NCBI GenBank assembly: GCA_022773585.1
Contig: JALEZZ010000007.1
Span: 1-50,117 of the forward strand
Direction of reading: 5' to 3'
Length of the DNA stretch: 50,117 nt
Origin: Selenomonas sp.
GTDB taxonomy: Bacteria; Bacillota; Negativicutes; Selenomonadales; Selenomonadaceae
The notes under the pieces: generated by a model
Databases searched by the model: none
Told to the model about the DNA's origin: nothing
The model's input: the letters and a program-made list of their open reading frames with translations, nothing else
Part shown: positions 48,995 through 50,117 of the stretch, piece by piece
How positions within the stretch are numbered: position 1 is the first letter of the stretch
Layout of the letters: each line of letters starts with the position of its first letter
Position numbers and translations under genes: made by a program

Positions 48995-49681
48995 ATGCAA
49001 GAAGTACAAAAGACCCGCCAGGAATACATCCAGGCGCTCGCCGACGTGCAGGGGAAGGTCTACCAGATGGGCCTGCGCGCCGAGGCTGCCGTGCAGCGGG
49101 CATTGCAGTCGCTGCTCGAAAACGACCACGACCTCGCCGACCGCGTCATGCGCGAGGATGACGACATCGACGACATGATCATTGACATCGAGGACGACTG
49201 CATCCTCCTGATCGCCAAGCAGCAGCCGATGGCGCACGACCTGCGCGTCATCGCGACGGGGTTCAAGATTTCGACGGACATCGAGCGCATCGGCGACCAC
49301 GCCTTTGACATCGCCCGCACGGCAAAGACGGACGGCCAGCTGCTCGACGGCGAGCACGCCGCCCTCGTCAAAGAGCTCGGCGACTGCGCGATCGAGATGG
49401 TCGGGAAGTCGATGGAGGCCTATCGCGACGCCAACGTCCGCCTCGCCGACGAAGTCCGCCACATGGACAAGCGCATGGACGACATCTTCCAGCGCACATT
49501 CTACGCCCTCTCGCAGTTCGTCACCGAAAGCGGCGAGCACCCGGAAGAAGCGACGAAGCTGCTCTTCATCGCAAGATTCCTCGAACGCATCGGCGACCAC
49601 GCCGTCAACATCGCCGAGTGGGTCGTGTACCTCGAAACGGCCGAGCGGATACGGACGCGGAAAGCAAGGTACGAGAAATAA
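48995..49681 (+). CDS. phoU: Phosphate signalling regulator PhoU
   Basis: A 228-residue all-helical protein with two PhoU repeats. They carry the paired metal-binding blocks RVIATGFKISTDIERIGDHA and LLFIARFLERIGDHAVNIAE. The first repeat also has DDIDDMIIDIEDDCILLIAK. PhoU links PstB to the PhoR-type kinase and represses the Pho response when phosphate is plentiful. ATG 48995 has AAGGAGG eight bases upstream; the adjacent TTG 48992 is less likely. It lies directly behind pstB, as in most bacteria, and ends at a strong terminator. Confidence 0.96.
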   Translation: MQEVQKTRQEYIQALADVQGKVYQMGLRAEAAVQRALQSLLENDHDLADRVMREDDDIDDMIIDIEDDCILLIAKQQPMAHDLRVIATGFKISTDIERIGDHAFDIARTAKTDGQLLDGEHAALVKELGDCAIEMVGKSMEAYRDANVRLADEVRHMDKRMDDIFQRTFYALSQFVTESGEHPEEATKLLFIARFLERIGDHAVNIAEWVVYLETAERIRTRKARYEK

Positions 49682-49688
49682 AATAGCA

Positions 49689-49717
49689 GGCAGCCCTATC
49701 CAAGGGGCTGCCTTTTT
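49689..49717 (+). terminator. Rho-independent terminator of pstB-phoU
   Basis: GGCAGCCC (49689-49696) pairs with GGGCTGCC (49705-49712) and is followed by TTTTT. It begins eight bases after the phoU stop. Confidence 0.93.
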
Positions 49718-49728
49718 CTTTTGTGTCA

Positions 49729-49772
49729 GCCTCCCTCTCAGAGGGAGGACAGGCGCGGCAGCGCCAGGTGGG
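49729..49772. repeat. Repeat unit D2, inverted partner of 47826-47868
   Basis: GCCTCCCTCTCAGAGGGAGG followed by ACAGGCGC-GGCA-GCGCC and AGGTGGG: the same unit as D1 in the opposite orientation, just after the phoU terminator. Confidence 0.8.
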
Positions 49773-49900
49773 AGTCGCCTGTAGAAAACTGACAATTCTT
49801 ATGTCGTTCCTTATCGTCGGTACGCGCACGACGCCAGACGTTTCTTTTCGCCTTCGCACCTGCGGAAGAAATAATGTGCTGATTGTTTTGACGTGCAGGG

Positions 49901-49950
49901 GACTCCCCCCGCCGCTCACGCGGCCCGTCCCCCCTCTTGGAGGGGGGGGC
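49901..49950. repeat. Solo repeat unit near the right edge
   Basis: GACTCCCCCCGCCG-CTCA-CGCGG-like hairpin followed by CCCCCCTCTTGGAGGGGGG. It has the same two-hairpin layout as the shell modules elsewhere, with diverged stems. The bases 49773-49900 between the D2 unit and this one hold no recognisable gene. Confidence 0.65.
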
Positions 49951-49980
49951 AGAAGATTGTGCGCATGCATCTAAAAAAAT

Positions 49981-50117
49981 GGCTCAATCATTTTTTCTGT
50001 GGGATGAATGATGCACAGCGAGTCAATGGCGACTCATGTCGATGAGCTTCAAGAAGAAGTATTCATCGTCAGGATATCCATAGGCCTGCCTGCGCAACGT
50101 CTTGATCTTGTTGTTGA
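49981..50117 (-). mobile_element. ISL3-family insertion sequence, 3' end
   Basis: The transposase tail lies at 50023-50117 on the minus strand. Beyond its stop, the string GGCTCAATCATTTTTT at 49981 resembles the GG-C-TC terminal inverted repeats of ISL3 elements, so the element probably ends there. The other end is outside the window. Confidence 0.55.
50023..50117 (-). CDS. ISL3-family transposase, C-terminal fragment cut by the window edge
   Basis: On the minus strand the last 30 codons read NKIKTLRRQAYGYPDDEY, continuing FFLKLIDMSRH and a TGA (complement of 50023-50025). The NKIKTLRRQAYGYPD-FF-LKL block is the conserved C-terminus of ISL3 transposases. Completeness cannot be judged because the gene continues beyond 50117. 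Confidence 0.85.
   Translation of the reverse strand, partial: NNKIKTLRRQAYGYPDDEYFFLKLIDMSRH

Overview
The window comes from a GC-rich member of the Firmicutes, most likely a Negativicutes genome of the Selenomonadaceae (Mitsuokella/Selenomonas-like). This is inference from gene order (phoH-ybeY-era-recO; def-fmt-rsmB-rlmN-prkC-rsgA-rpe), strong AGGAGG-type ribosome binding sites, frequent TTG/GTG starts and the combination of cobalamin, queuosine and PEP carboxykinase genes. No rRNA, tRNA or CRISPR array was found. Nearly every gene is on the + strand; nadE and a partial transposase at the right edge are the exceptions.

Region 1 (1-10.3 kb) is an accessory surface-polysaccharide locus, visibly less GC-rich than the rest and scarred by insertion sequences. 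It starts with the tail of an IS256-type transposase and a short gene remnant. A tightly overlapping operon follows: glycosyltransferase, deacetylase-like protein, methyltransferase, a second glycosyltransferase, a small Rossmann-like protein, a WbpO/TviB-like UDP-sugar dehydrogenase, a WbpP/TviC-like epimerase and a GT2 glycosyltransferase. The second glycosyltransferase is split in two by an IS1380-family element. The dehydrogenase/epimerase pair suggests a UDP-N-acetylgalactosaminuronic acid supply. A three-zinc-ribbon protein follows.

Region 2 (10.8-23.3 kb) is housekeeping: phoH, ybeY, era, a DUF502 protein, recO, nudC, pepT, an amidohydrolase, def, fmt, a DUF116 protein, rsmB and rlmN. 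Region 3 (23.3-31.6 kb) is a cell-envelope signalling operon: two FHA proteins, a PP2C phosphatase, a FtsW/RodA-type SEDS protein, a penicillin-binding protein, a PASTA Ser/Thr kinase, rsgA and rpe. It combines the actinobacterial fhaA-fhaB-pstP-rodA-pbpA-pknB order with the firmicute prkC-rsgA-rpe order. Region 4 (31.8-42.3 kb) holds queC-folE2, a membrane flippase-like protein, cbiD-cbiE, a UPF0158 gene, convergent nadE, thrC and pckA.

Region 5 (42.3-50 kb) is a phosphate/polyphosphate neighbourhood: an unknown membrane-anchored protein overlapping a PhoB/PhoP-type response regulator with no adjacent kinase, then ppx-ppk behind three 11-bp-spaced Pho-box-like repeats, then pstB-phoU without pstSCA. 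An ISL3-family transposase tail closes the window.

The most unusual feature is the intergenic DNA. At least a dozen gaps carry copies of a modular, REP/BIME-like inverted-repeat family. All share hairpin 'shell' modules built on the string CTCCCTCTGAGAGGGAG, joined to different 'core' modules. Two copies are exactly 195 bp with 11-bp terminal inverted repeats (perfect in one, two mismatches in the other). One copy has the reverse module order. Two near-identical copies face each other around the kinase/SEDS operon, and another inverted pair surrounds pstB-phoU. This family is the best candidate for something undescribed here.
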